Positions 1 to 7,974 of a DNA stretch of 64,000 bases are shown in pieces. The position numbers were made by a program, and so were the translations under genes. The notes below the pieces were generated by a model. The model had not been told where the DNA came from, ran no database searches, and saw only the letters and a list, made by a program, of their open reading frames with translations. The DNA is from Veillonellales bacterium (lineage in GTDB: Bacteria > Bacillota > Negativicutes > Veillonellales > Dialisteraceae), in contig CALXPQ010000007.1 in assembly GCA_944390485.1 (NCBI GenBank), positions 1 through 64,000 of the forward strand, in the 5' to 3' direction. Every line of letters starts with the position of its first letter. Position 1 is the first letter of the stretch.

Positions 1-364
1 TTCTTCTCCAAAGAAGGATGGAAAGTAGCAAAGGAAGAAGTTGCCGGCCAGGCGAAAAAGGACCTGTCGGCGGGGCGTCCTGCCGCTCAGTTTGTAATTC
101 CCTTGCATCTCAAATGCGGCTTGGACGAAGGGAGACAAGCATGCCGGGACAGTACAAACTGCAAGACGCGTCAGGCCGCCCCGCCTGCTGCGGCTCTGAG
201 GAGCCGCACCGGCCCTTTTTCTTAATGGCCGGGCGCAAATTCGGCGCTCTGGTGGGGAGCGCCTGAGGAGAAGGGCGGCACAAATAAAGAAGCCGCCCCG
301 CTGGAACTGCCCGGCTTCGGGGCCGGGCTCAGGCGAGGCGAGGAGCCGTATTCCCGTCCGCAGG
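1..364. other. Unassigned non-coding stretch with nested hairpins
   Basis: I see no convincing gene here. A nested inverted-repeat structure lies at 88-161: an outer stem pairs 88-96 with 153-161, a middle stem pairs 99-104 with 128-133, and an inner stem pairs 105-108 with 114-117. It is followed by an intrinsic terminator at 190-223, which fits the 3' part of a small structured RNA or a leader, but I recognise no known RNA family. One frame is open from base 1 to 225, but its end runs through the terminator, so it is probably not coding. Further hairpins lie at about 241-262 and 274-301. Confidence 0.3.
190..223 (+). terminator. Rho-independent terminator
   Basis: A perfect 7-bp GC-rich stem (190-196 with 201-207) has a TGAG loop and is followed a few bases later by a T tract at 216-222. 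Confidence 0.6.
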
Positions 365-541
365 GAAAGGAGAGTCCGCAAGCGGACTTTTTCCGCCGTG
401 CTGCGCACGTGCGTAAGGGGAAAGAGGAGTCCGGCTGCGCCGGACATTTACGCGGCGCGCTGCGCCTGCGTATAGGGGGAAAGAAGGAGGCCCGGCAGAG
501 CCGGGCCCTATCCGCCGCGCTTCGCGCGTGCGTATGGGGAG
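365..541. repeat. Tandem array of three hairpin repeats (about 58 bp each)
   Basis: Three consecutive units share a backbone: an AAAGGAG-like start, a first hairpin, then a CGC-rich second hairpin ending in GCGTA and a G run. The first hairpin has different arms in each unit but is always complementary: GTCCGC/GCGGAC (374-379/382-387), GTCCGGC/GCCGGAC (429-435/439-445) and GCCCGGC/GCCGGGC (490-496/500-506). A related hairpin at about 309-330 may be a decayed fourth unit. Confidence 0.7.
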
Positions 542-594
542 CAGCATTAGAAGGGGAAACCTTTGTGTATAAGAAAGCAGATCATTCATCGTAT

Positions 595-1110
595 GTGGGT
601 CCGCTCCTGCATGAGGTTGTACATTAGCACAAGGGAGCGTGCTTGTACGCGACACAAAACTTCCCCGGGCATGAAAAGAAGGGCAGTCGTCTCTATGTGG
701 GTCTGCATCGGTGTATGCGAAACGTTCGCGTTGAAAATGAAGCCCGCATAACATGTGCGGTAAGTCCAACACTGGTGCAGCTTCCCCGCCCCTTTGAACG
801 GAGGCCGGTGCCCGAAGGGAGAAAATTTCGCCGGTGGCGTCAGCCGCAGCGCCTGTCTGAGCGACCGCAGGGAGCGAGTTGCGCGGAGGGTAGTGACCGG
901 CGAAATTTTCAGGCCGGAGTGACGGGGCGGCCGTTTGGCCCTTTGCTTACTTTCCGCCTTGTCGGGACAAGGGGGAAAGTAAGGGACTATGGAATCGCAT
1001 TCCAGAAACGGAACCATTCGTAAATTTCGGACACGTACGGTCTCTCTATGTAGTCCCGCATCACTTGCGCAGAAAACCTTTCCAACGTGATGTGGACCCG
1101 CATCCTCCTG
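595..1110 (+). repeat. Dispersed structured repeat, copy A
   Basis: First copy of a repeat family seen at six sites in the window, all in the same orientation. Hairpin 1 arms are 822-835 and 896-909 (perfect 14 bp) around a spacer holding a GAGCGACCGCAGGGAGCGAG motif. Hairpin 2 arms are 946-955 and 974-983. Hairpin 3 arms are 990-995 and 999-1004. An ATGTGGGTCCGCATC-like word recurs at the unit ends. Open frames here are by-products of the repeat and not genes. Confidence 0.85.
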
Positions 1111-1560
1111 TGCCGTCCCGTATAGCATCGAAATGTGGGCCCGCCCCGGTGTGTGCGAAACATCCGCATCGAAAATGAAGCCCGCACCCCATGCCACGAT
1201 ACAAGTCCAGTACTGGTGCAGCTTCCCCGCCCGTTGGAACGGAGGCCGGCGCCCGAAGGGAGAAAATTTCGCCGGTGGCGTCAGCCGGAGCGCCTGTTTG
1301 AGCGACCGCAGGGAGCGAGTTGCGCGTAGGGTAGTGACCGGCAAAATTTTCAGGCCGGAGTGATGGGGCGGCTGCCCTTTCTTTTGCTTCGTTTTCTTTC
1401 CGTCAGGCACGGAAAGAAAATGAAGGGACCATGGAATCGCATTCCAAAAATGGAAACAGTCGTGTGTTTCGGACACGTACGGCCTTTCTATGTGGTCCCG
1501 CATCGCCTGTGCAGAAAACTTTTCCAACGTGATGTGGGTCCGCATCCTCATGTACCGTTC
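1111..1560 (+). repeat. Dispersed structured repeat, copy B
   Basis: Directly adjoins copy A. Hairpin 1 arms are 1263-1276 and 1337-1350 (one mismatch). Hairpin 2 arms are 1392-1403 and 1409-1420 (perfect 12 bp, a different sequence from copy A). Hairpin 3 arms are 1432-1437 and 1441-1446. The left flank (TGAAGCCCGCACC through the GGTGCAGC word) matches the other copies. Confidence 0.85.
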
Positions 1561-1700
1561 CGTACAGCAGCGAGATGTGGGTCCGCTCCGGTGTCTGCGA
1601 ACCGCCCGCGTCGCAATGAACGCCCCGCCCCGACAGCTTCGGAAAAGAAATTTCATCGTCCTGCGTCCGTCCCGCAGGAGGACGCGCCGTTCTCCTGCCT
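1561..1700 (+). repeat. Decayed partial copy of the dispersed repeat
   Basis: The repeat opens again with the ATGTGGGTCCGC word and a shortened left flank, then diverges. A similar shortened form, sharing the words CGCCCCGCCCCGA/CTGCCCCGAGAGCTTCGG, is found at 18180-18310. This suggests a second, truncated repeat class. Confidence 0.5.
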
Positions 1701-1790
1701 GCACCCGCACCATGTGAGCCGCCGCGGCTCACGGAAATTTTCCTCCGCAGAGAGGAGCCTGCGGAGGGGCGAAAGCCCCTTCCCGCGCTG

Positions 1791-1799
1791 TGCTATAAT
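1791..1799 (+). promoter_or_regulatory. Extended -10 promoter for the kinase gene
   Basis: TGC-TATAAT forms a good extended -10 element about 30 bases before the start at 1829. No strong -35 is seen. Just upstream, 1742-1767 can form a GC-rich hairpin. Confidence 0.5.
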
Positions 1800-1828
1800 A
1801 GGACAAACACAGAGGCAGGGAGGGCCGT

Positions 1829-2656
1829 ATGGAAAGACAGAAACGGATCGCGCTCGTCAATGACATCACCGGCTTCGGGCGCTGCTCGGTGACGGTGGAG
1901 CTGCCGCTCATCTCCGCGCTGAAGGTGCAGGCCTGCCCGCTGCCCACGGCGGTGCTCTCGGTGCACACGGGCTTCCCGTCGCACTACATCGACGACTATA
2001 CCGCCCGTATGCGCCCGTACATGGAGAGCTGGAAAGAGAACGGCCTCACTTTCGACGGCATCGCCACGGGGTTCATCGGCTCGGCGGCGCAGATCGGCAT
2101 CGTGATCGACTTCATCGAACTGTTCCGCACGGCGGAGACGAAGGTCATGGTGGACCCCGTGATGGGGGATAACGGCCGGCTCTATGCGTCGTACACGCCG
2201 GAGATGTGCCGGGAGATGCGGCGGCTCCTCCACTATGCGGATCTGGTGACGCCGAATCTCACCGAGGCGTGCGAGCTGCTGGAGCAGCCCTATCCGGAAG
2301 GCGGCCGGGTGTCGGACGGCGAGCTCTTCCGCATGGTGCAGGCGCTGTCTGCGGCGGGGCCGTCGCAGGTGGTCATCACCGGCCTCTGCGAGGGCGGCGT
2401 CATCCGGAATTTCATCTACGAGCGGGGCCGGGAGCCGGAGATCCTCCGGCGGCCGAAGATCGGCATCGACCGGTCCGGCACGGGAGACGCCTTCGCGGCG
2501 ATCGTGGCGGCGTCGCTCGTCCGGGGAGAGTCGCTTCCCGCGGCGGTGGCGAAGGCGGCGGATTTCATCAGCCGCGTGCTGGCGTACATGGAGCCCCTGG
2601 ACGTGCCGTGGAACTGGGGGCTGGCGTTCGAGGAATTTCTGACCGAATTGCGGTGA
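1829..2656 (+). CDS. Pyridoxamine/pyridoxal kinase (ribokinase-like)
   Basis: A 275-residue protein of the PdxK/PdxY branch of the ribokinase superfamily. It phosphorylates pyridoxal, pyridoxamine or pyridoxine with ATP in B6 salvage. Visible features are the N-terminal NDITGFGRCS substrate-binding loop, the central DPVMGDNG segment, VTPNLTEA, and the C-terminal GTGDAFAA anion-hole/catalytic-base motif. The length is normal for the family. A GGCAGGGAGG-type ribosome binding site precedes the ATG. The radical SAM gene follows after 29 bases and may be co-transcribed. Cytoplasmic. Substrate preference within the B6 vitamers cannot be read from sequence. Confidence 0.88.
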   Translation: MERQKRIALVNDITGFGRCSVTVELPLISALKVQACPLPTAVLSVHTGFPSHYIDDYTARMRPYMESWKENGLTFDGIATGFIGSAAQIGIVIDFIELFRTAETKVMVDPVMGDNGRLYASYTPEMCREMRRLLHYADLVTPNLTEACELLEQPYPEGGRVSDGELFRMVQALSAAGPSQVVITGLCEGGVIRNFIYERGREPEILRRPKIGIDRSGTGDAFAAIVAASLVRGESLPAAVAKAADFISRVLAYMEPLDVPWNWGLAFEEFLTELR

Positions 2657-2685
2657 GCGCGGGATGCGCGAAGGAGGAGACAGAT

Positions 2686-3351
2686 ATGGCGATGATCGTT
2701 TATGCAGCCGATCACGGGAAATATATGACGCTCGCGGAGAGTTTCCGCCGGCAGCCGGAAGGCAAACGGAATGTGTACATCAATCTGACGAACCGCTGCA
2801 CGTGCAACTGCACGTTCTGCCTGCGGGGGCTGAAACATATGGGAGAGGAGGAGACCCTCTGGCTCCACGGCCATGAGCCGTCGGTCGAGGACGTGAAGGC
2901 GGAGCTGGCCGGCGTGCCGTGGGACAAGGTGGACGAGGTGGTCTTCTGCGGATTCGGCGAGCCCACGGAGCGGCTGGACGACATGGTGCAGCTCCTCCGG
3001 TACATCCGGGAGACGCATCCGGAGGTCCGCACGCGGGTGAATACGAACGGCCTGTCGGACCTGGCTTACGGGCGGGACACGTCCGGCGATTTCGACGGGC
3101 TTCTCGACACGGTGTCCATCAGCCTGAACGCGTCCAATGCGGAGCGGTATCTGGCGCTCACTCGGAGCCGCTTCGGCATCGGGTCTTTCGAGGCGATGCT
3201 CACGTTCGCCGAGCACTGCAAGGCCCATGTGCCCCATGTGGTGCTCACCGTGGTGGACCACGTGGAGAGCGAAGAAGAGATCGCGAAATGCCGGAAACTC
3301 TGCGAAGAGCGGGGGCTCACGCTCCGCGTCCGGCCTTACGAGGCGAATTGA
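2686..3351 (+). CDS. Radical SAM protein, TatD-associated type
   Basis: A 221-residue short radical SAM enzyme. The iron-sulphur motif CxxxCxxC is seen as CTCNCTFC near residue 38, followed by the GFGEP segment that binds SAM and by NTNG and SISLNA strands. This matches the small family usually encoded next to or fused with TatD-type nucleases; no tatD gene is in this window. The ATG at 2686 is chosen because an AAGGAGG site lies 7 bases upstream; longer in-frame starts run into the kinase gene. The biochemical role of the family is not established, so only class membership is claimed. Confidence 0.85.
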   Translation: MAMIVYAADHGKYMTLAESFRRQPEGKRNVYINLTNRCTCNCTFCLRGLKHMGEEETLWLHGHEPSVEDVKAELAGVPWDKVDEVVFCGFGEPTERLDDMVQLLRYIRETHPEVRTRVNTNGLSDLAYGRDTSGDFDGLLDTVSISLNASNAERYLALTRSRFGIGSFEAMLTFAEHCKAHVPHVVLTVVDHVESEEEIAKCRKLCEERGLTLRVRPYEAN

Positions 3352-3452
3352 GAGAAGGGCTGCGCTGCTCACGGCGGCGCGGCCTTTTCTGTTTCCGCGT
3401 ATGATACAATGAGAGGAAAAGCGCCAGGAGGCGCGTGCGAGGAGGAGAGCGT

Positions 3453-3833
3453 ATGAGTTCGGAATGGCTGGCGGTCATCGGCATCGTCGCGCTGGGGGTG
3501 TACCTGTACTGCCTGTACACGGAGCACCGCGGCGCGCCGTCTCTGCCGCTGCGGCCGGATCGGGACTGGCGGGCGGACGCGCTCGGCGGGCTGCTGGAGG
3601 ACATCTGCGACGCCGGGGACGGGCCGGAGACCATCTATATTTTCTTCGACGCGGAGAAAGAAGAGTTCCGCTGGTCGTGCAACGCGTTCCGCCTGGCGGG
3701 AGAGATCGAGCTGTGCACCATCGCGCCGGGCGGCGTGACGAAGCTCGCCGAGAGCCGCGCCGCCTGCGGGACGCTCCGGGGCATGGCGGAAGCCATCCTC
3801 GCGGCGTATGCGAAGAAACACGGGTCGGTATGA
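3453..3833 (+). CDS. Small membrane-anchored protein of unknown function
   Basis: 126 residues. Residues 5-22 form one hydrophobic helix, probably a membrane anchor, followed by a soluble domain of about 100 residues with IYIFFDAEKEEFRWSCNAF, which looks like a beta-rich fold. I recognise no family. GAGGAGAG lies 5 bases before the ATG. The stop overlaps the first start codon of the HD gene, so the two are probably translated as a pair. Confidence 0.7.
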   Translation: MSSEWLAVIGIVALGVYLYCLYTEHRGAPSLPLRPDRDWRADALGGLLEDICDAGDGPETIYIFFDAEKEEFRWSCNAFRLAGEIELCTIAPGGVTKLAESRAACGTLRGMAEAILAAYAKKHGSV

Positions 3834-4441
3834 GGCGCGCCATGGACGAAGAACGGCTGCAGAAACAGTTCGGTTTCCTCCGCGAGATCGACAAAGAGAA
3901 ATTCATCACCCGTCAGACCTATCTCACCGGGGCCCGGCGGCAGGAGAACGACGCGGAGCACGCCTGGCACATCGCGGTGATGGCGGTGCTCCTCAGCGAG
4001 TACGCCAATGAGCCGGTGGACGTGCTGCACGTGGTGTCCATGCTGCTCATCCACGATCTGGTGGAGATCGACGCGGGCGACACCTACGCCTATGCGGGCG
4101 TGCCCGCGGACGAGCAGCACGAGAAAGAGGCCCGCGGCGCGGACCGGATCTTCGGGCTGCTCCCGGCGGATCAGGCGGAGAAGCTCCGCGCCCTCTGGGA
4201 CGAATTCGAGGCGGGGGAGACGGCGGAAGCGCGCTTCGCCCATACGCTGGACAACCTTCAGCCCATGATGCAGAACCACATGACCGGCGGGCAGATGTGG
4301 CGGGAGCGGGGCATCGCGCTCTCGCAGGTGCTCCGGCGGAACGCGAAGACCGCCGGCGGCTCGGAGGCGCTCTGGGATTACGCGCAGGCCCATTTCCTCG
4401 CGCCCCATCTGGGAAAAGAGCTGAAAGACGACCGGACCTGA
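3830..4441 (+). CDS. HD-domain hydrolase (5'-nucleotidase/YfbR-like)
   Basis: About 203 residues. It has the HD superfamily metal ligands: the first His in NDAEHAWHIA, the HD pair in LLIHDLVEIDAGD, and a distal Asp in TLDNLQPMM. The closest known group is the HDDC2/YfbR-type deoxynucleoside monophosphate phosphatases, but the substrate is inferred. The start at 3830 overlaps the previous stop (ATGA). The second ATG at 3842 has a weak GAGG and is an equally good start. A weak hairpin with a T tract follows. Confidence 0.8.
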   Translation: MRRAMDEERLQKQFGFLREIDKEKFITRQTYLTGARRQENDAEHAWHIAVMAVLLSEYANEPVDVLHVVSMLLIHDLVEIDAGDTYAYAGVPADEQHEKEARGADRIFGLLPADQAEKLRALWDEFEAGETAEARFAHTLDNLQPMMQNHMTGGQMWRERGIALSQVLRRNAKTAGGSEALWDYAQAHFLAPHLGKELKDDRT

Positions 4442-4462
4442 CGGCCCGGTTTTCCTTTTTTC
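4430..4462 (+). terminator. Weak intrinsic terminator after the HD gene
   Basis: ACCGG and CCCGGT flank a loop overlapping the stop codon, followed by TTTTCCTTTTTT. Confidence 0.45.
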
Positions 4463-4536
4463 CCATGACGGAGAGGCAAGGGAAACGGGCACAGCTATAG
4501 AAAAGAAGAATATGGCTCTTTCGATATGGGAATGGC

Positions 4537-4565
4537 TTGACAAGAAAAAAACGCCGCGATAGAAT
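4537..4565 (+). promoter_or_regulatory. Promoter for first T-box transcript
   Basis: TTGACA (4537-4542), a 17-base spacer and TAGAAT (4560-4565). It lies directly before the T-box leader. Confidence 0.75.
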
Positions 4566-4589
4566 GAACACATCAACCAATGAAGAAAA

Positions 4590-4825
4590 CGTACAAATGC
4601 GATGAACGAGACATGCGGAAGCTGACAAGCCTCTTCAGAGAGCCGATGACAGGTGCAAATCGGCGTGGCCCGGCGGACAGATATCACTCGCGAGCACTTT
4701 TTCTGAACCGAGTAGGAAAAGGCGGAACGTTCCCGTTACGAACAGGGCCTCAAGTATAATGTAGGGTGGTACCGCGCAGACAGCGCCCCTATCTTCAGTC
4801 AGGGACTGGGGATAGGATTTTTTAG
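4590..4825 (+). promoter_or_regulatory. T-box leader (amino-acid tRNA-sensing) 1
   Basis: A complete T-box. The distal stem I loop carries AGAGAG and GGTG words (4634-4655 region). A candidate specifier is ATC (isoleucine) in the ATATCA segment near 4681. The antiterminator core GGGTGGTACCGCG is at 4764-4776, and a terminator hairpin plus T6 runs from about 4786 to 4825. Uncharged cognate tRNA is expected to stabilise the antiterminator and allow transcription of the downstream binding-protein gene. The specifier is the least certain part. Confidence 0.8.
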
Positions 4826-4829
4826 TATC

Positions 4830-4915
4830 AGCCGGAAAGGCCCGGAGAGTAAGAAATCAGGGTGGCACCGCGCAAAGCGCCCCTGTCCTCGCAATGAGGG
4901 CGGGGCGCTTTTTTG
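4830..4915 (+). promoter_or_regulatory. Second, stem-I-less T-box antiterminator/terminator module
   Basis: About 50 bases after the first terminator a second T-box core (GGGTGGCACCGCG, 4860-4872) appears. It has a new GC-rich terminator at 4875-4915 (16-bp stem, T6) but no room for a stem I or specifier loop. It looks like a duplication of the 3' half of the T-box. Confidence 0.75.
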
Positions 4916-4977
4916 TACGGATTGGCGGGATGCTTCAGCGATGCTGAAGGAATCATTTGCAGAAAGAGGGAAAGACT

Positions 4978-6138
4978 ATGCAGAAAAAATGGATGAAAAC
5001 CCTGGCAGCCGCAGGCGCGGCGCTGATGCTCGCAGGCGCATTCGCAGGCTGCGGCGGCGGAGAAAAGAAAGCGGACGCGGCTCCGGCTGACGGCAAGAGC
5101 GCGAAGATCGGCTTCATCACCGCCTACACCGGCCCCGGCGCGGCGTACGGCGTAGCGATGAAGGAAGGCGTCGACCTCGCTGTGGAAGAAATCAACAGCA
5201 ACCCGAATACGAAAGTCAAGATCGACCTCTACACCTATGACACGAAGCTCGTGAAGAACGAAGCCATCAACGCCATGAAGAAAGCCATCGAACAGGACAA
5301 GGTCCTCGCCATCGAAGGCCCGATGACCACCGGTGAAATGATGGCGGCCGGCCCGATCGCCCAGCAGTCCGGCGTCGTCGCCTTCGGCACCGGCACCACC
5401 GGCCCCGGCATCACCGACATCGGCGACTACATCTTCCGCAACGCGATCCCCGGCGCGATGAACATCCCGCAGATCGTAGAAAAGAGCCATGCGAAACTGG
5501 GCTACAAGAAGATCGCCATCATGTACTCCAACAACAATGACCAGATGGTGGGCGAACACCAGTATTACCTCGACGCCTGCAAGAAGCTCGGCCTCGACGT
5601 GGTCGCTGACGTGACCTTCGCGGATAAAGACACGGACTTCTCTGCCCAGCTCACCCAGATCCAGGCGGCCAATCCGGACGTCATCGCCATCGCAGGGCTC
5701 TATCAGGAAGGCGCTCTCATCGTGAAGAAAGCCCGCGAAATGGGCCTGAATCAGCCGATCCTCGCAGGCAACGGCTTCAACAGCCCGGAATACATCAAGC
5801 AGGCCGGCGAAGCAGCGGACGGCACCCTCGTCGCTACGCCGTGGAACCCGGAACGCCAGACCGAAAAGGCCCAGAACTTCCGCAAAGCCTATGTGGCGAA
5901 GTACGGCCATGAACCGGATCAGTTCGCAGCGCAGGCGTACGACGCGATGTACACCATCCACGCCGCTGTGGAGCAGTCCGGCACCACCACCGACCGCAAG
6001 AAATTCCGCGACACCCTCGCGCAGATCAAAGACTTTGAAGGCGCGACCGGCACCTTTGCTTTCGACGAACACCGCGATCCGAAGATGGATCTGTCCGTCC
6101 TCGAAGTCAAAGGCGGCAAGTGGGTCCCCTTCGCCTGA
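4978..6138 (+). CDS. ABC transporter substrate-binding lipoprotein, branched-chain amino acid type (1)
   Basis: 386 residues. The signal peptide ends in the lipobox FAGC, so the protein is lipid-anchored. The mature part follows the periplasmic-binding type 6 (LivJ/LivK) fold: KIGFITAYTGPGAAYG, DTKLVKNEAINAMKKAIEQ, then GPMTTGEMMAAGPIA. ATG 4978 has GAGGG 7 bases upstream; the alternative TTG at 4957 has no good site. The T-box leader supports a branched-chain amino acid ligand. No permease or ATPase genes adjoin, so it must work with components encoded elsewhere. It is a close paralogue of the gene at 6760. Confidence 0.88.
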   Translation: MQKKWMKTLAAAGAALMLAGAFAGCGGGEKKADAAPADGKSAKIGFITAYTGPGAAYGVAMKEGVDLAVEEINSNPNTKVKIDLYTYDTKLVKNEAINAMKKAIEQDKVLAIEGPMTTGEMMAAGPIAQQSGVVAFGTGTTGPGITDIGDYIFRNAIPGAMNIPQIVEKSHAKLGYKKIAIMYSNNNDQMVGEHQYYLDACKKLGLDVVADVTFADKDTDFSAQLTQIQAANPDVIAIAGLYQEGALIVKKAREMGLNQPILAGNGFNSPEYIKQAGEAADGTLVATPWNPERQTEKAQNFRKAYVAKYGHEPDQFAAQAYDAMYTIHAAVEQSGTTTDRKKFRDTLAQIKDFEGATGTFAFDEHRDPKMDLSVLEVKGGKWVPFA

Positions 6139-6223
6139 TCGGCGGGCGGCCTGACGGAGCGGGACAGACACCCGCCGCGGGACGGAAAATTCGCAATTTC
6201 GCCTGAAGTATGATATCATGCTG

Positions 6224-6263
6224 AAAAAAGATGCAGCTTAGCCTTGGAGCTGTGTCTTTTTTT
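6224..6263 (+). terminator. Intrinsic terminator
   Basis: GATGCAGCT pairs with AGCTGTGTC around a short loop, followed by T7. It separates the first binding-protein gene from the second T-box unit. Confidence 0.8.
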
Positions 6264-6369
6264 ATGGCCGTTTCCCGCGGAAGGGCGTTTTCCTTTTGTA
6301 AGAAATTTTTGCGGATGGAAAGGATTTCTACTTTTCCGCATGGAAGCATGAAAAATTTCGGCTGATGGC

Positions 6370-6397
6370 TTGACATTTGGGAGATTTCCTGTAAAAT
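6370..6397 (+). promoter_or_regulatory. Promoter for second T-box transcript
   Basis: TTGACA (6370-6375), a 16-base spacer and TAAAAT (6392-6397), just before the second T-box. Confidence 0.75.
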
Positions 6398-6403
6398 GAG
6401 TAT

Positions 6404-6642
6404 CAACTCAAAGCAACCAAATGCGGTGAGCGGGTACAAGTGATTTCCTTCACGCAGCAGAGAGCCGGCGGGCGGTGAAAGCCGGTGCAGGGGAAATGAC
6501 GATTCTCTCCCGTGAGCAGCCTTCCTGAAATCCAAGTAGGGGAGGACGGCCGGTCTCCGTTACAGACACTCCTGTAAGTACAATCCAGGGTGGTACCGCG
6601 CATGTCGCCCCTGTCTCGTCATGAGGCAGGGGCTTTTCTGTG
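6404..6642 (+). promoter_or_regulatory. T-box leader 2
   Basis: A complete T-box. AGAGAG and GGTG distal-loop words lie near 6460-6478. A candidate specifier region GATTCTCT lies near 6499, where CTC (leucine) is the reading that best fits the gene, although TTC cannot be excluded. The core GGGTGGTACCGCG is at 6589-6601, and the terminator hairpin plus T4 lies at about 6607-6638. Expected to respond to uncharged tRNA. Confidence 0.8.
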
Positions 6643-6654
6643 GAAGCCCGGAGC

Positions 6655-6737
6655 GTGCCGCAGGGCGGAGAGATAAATAGGGTGGTACCGCGCACAGCGC
6701 CCCTGTTTCCCGGAAAGGGAGACAGGGGATTTTTTTA
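6655..6737 (+). promoter_or_regulatory. Second stem-I-less T-box module, leader 2
   Basis: This repeats the architecture of the first leader. A second GGGTGGTACCGCG core sits at 6680-6692 with its own terminator (6698-6737, 12-bp stem, T7), preceded by only about 40 bases and no stem I. Confidence 0.75.
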
Positions 6738-6759
6738 TGGGATTCGAGAGGAGATACCG

Positions 6760-7920
6760 ATGAGCAGAGCATGGAAGAAATGGGCGGCAGCGGCAGGCGC
6801 CGCAGTCATGATCGCAGGAGCCTTCGCAGGATGCGGCGGCGAAGAAAAGAAAGCGGGCGCAGCACCGGCCGAGGGCAGCAGCGCGAAAGTGGGATTCATC
6901 ACGGCCTGCACCGGCCCCGGCGCGGCGTACGGCATTTCCCAGAAAGAAGCGGTGGATATGGCCGTGGAGGAGATCAACAGCGACCCCGCCACGAAAGTGA
7001 AGCTGGACATGATCACCTATGACACGAAGCTCGTGAAGACCGAGGCCATCAACGCCATGAAGAAGGCCATCGAGCAGGACAAGGTGCTGGCGGTCATCGG
7101 GCCGATGACGACGGGTGAATTCTTCGCCGCCGGCCCCATCGCGCAGCAGGCGGGCGTCACCGTCTTCGGCATCTCCCTCACGGCGGACGGCGTCACCGAA
7201 GTGGGCGACTACATCTTCCGCAACGCCGTGCCGGGCAAGCTGGCCATCCCGATCACGGTGAAGAAAGCCCACGACAAGCTGGGATTCAAGACTGTGGCCG
7301 TCATGTACTCCCACAACAACGACATGCTGGTGAGCGAGAACAAGATCTACCAGAAGCTCTTCCCTGAAATGGGTGTGGAGATCGTCGCGACTGAATCCTT
7401 CGCGGATAAAGACACGGACTTCTCCGCGCAGCTCACGAAGATCCAGGCGGCCAATCCCGACGTCATCGCCATTGCCGGCTTCTATCAGGAAGGATCGCTC
7501 ATCGTGAAGAAAGCCCGCGAGATGGGCATGAACCAGCCCATCATCGGCAACAACGGCTTCAACAGCCCGGAATACATCAAGCAGGCCGGCCCGGCGGCGG
7601 ACGGCACGCTGGTGGCCACGCCGTGGAACCCGGACCGCAAGAGCGAAAAAGCCCAGGCCTTCCGGAAAGCCTTCAAAGAAAAATACGGCCATGAACCGGA
7701 CCAGTTCGCCGCGCAGGCCTACGACGGCGTGTACATGATGCATGAAGCCATCGAGGCCTCCGGCACCACCACCGACCGCAAGAAACTGCGCGACACGCTG
7801 GCCACGATCAAAGGCTTCGAAGGCGTGACGGGGAAATTCGAATTCGATCAGGACCGGAACCCGAAGATGGACATGGACGTGCTGGAAGTCAAGAACGGCC
7901 AGTGGGTCCCCTTCGCATAA
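6760..7920 (+). CDS. ABC transporter substrate-binding lipoprotein, branched-chain amino acid type (2)
   Basis: 386 residues, the same length as its upstream paralogue and largely alignable without gaps. It has a lipobox FAGC and the same type 6 binding-protein motifs (KVGFITACTGPGAAYG, VIGPMTTGEFFAAGPIA). The ATG is preceded by GAGGAGA. The two paralogues differ most in the central ligand-facing loops (FGISLTADGVTE versus FGTGTTGPGITD), which suggests different ligand preference, for example isoleucine versus leucine; this is inference. No transporter subunits adjoin. It ends at a strong terminator. Confidence 0.88.
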   Translation: MSRAWKKWAAAAGAAVMIAGAFAGCGGEEKKAGAAPAEGSSAKVGFITACTGPGAAYGISQKEAVDMAVEEINSDPATKVKLDMITYDTKLVKTEAINAMKKAIEQDKVLAVIGPMTTGEFFAAGPIAQQAGVTVFGISLTADGVTEVGDYIFRNAVPGKLAIPITVKKAHDKLGFKTVAVMYSHNNDMLVSENKIYQKLFPEMGVEIVATESFADKDTDFSAQLTKIQAANPDVIAIAGFYQEGSLIVKKAREMGMNQPIIGNNGFNSPEYIKQAGPAADGTLVATPWNPDRKSEKAQAFRKAFKEKYGHEPDQFAAQAYDGVYMMHEAIEASGTTTDRKKLRDTLATIKGFEGVTGKFEFDQDRNPKMDMDVLEVKNGQWVPFA

Positions 7921-7937
7921 AAAGTGTAAAAATAAAA

Positions 7938-7960
7938 GACGCGGCGCGCCGCGTCTTTTT
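7938..7960 (+). terminator. Intrinsic terminator
   Basis: A perfect GACGCGGC/GCCGCGTC stem followed by T5. Confidence 0.85.
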
Positions 7961-7974
7961 CGTTGCCCGTTTCT

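Noticed and set aside
586..1713. A 375-codon minus-strand open frame and several shorter ones in 300-1860
   Set aside because: They lie wholly inside the dispersed repeat, repeat the same peptide in each copy, and have no coding pattern or ribosome binding site.
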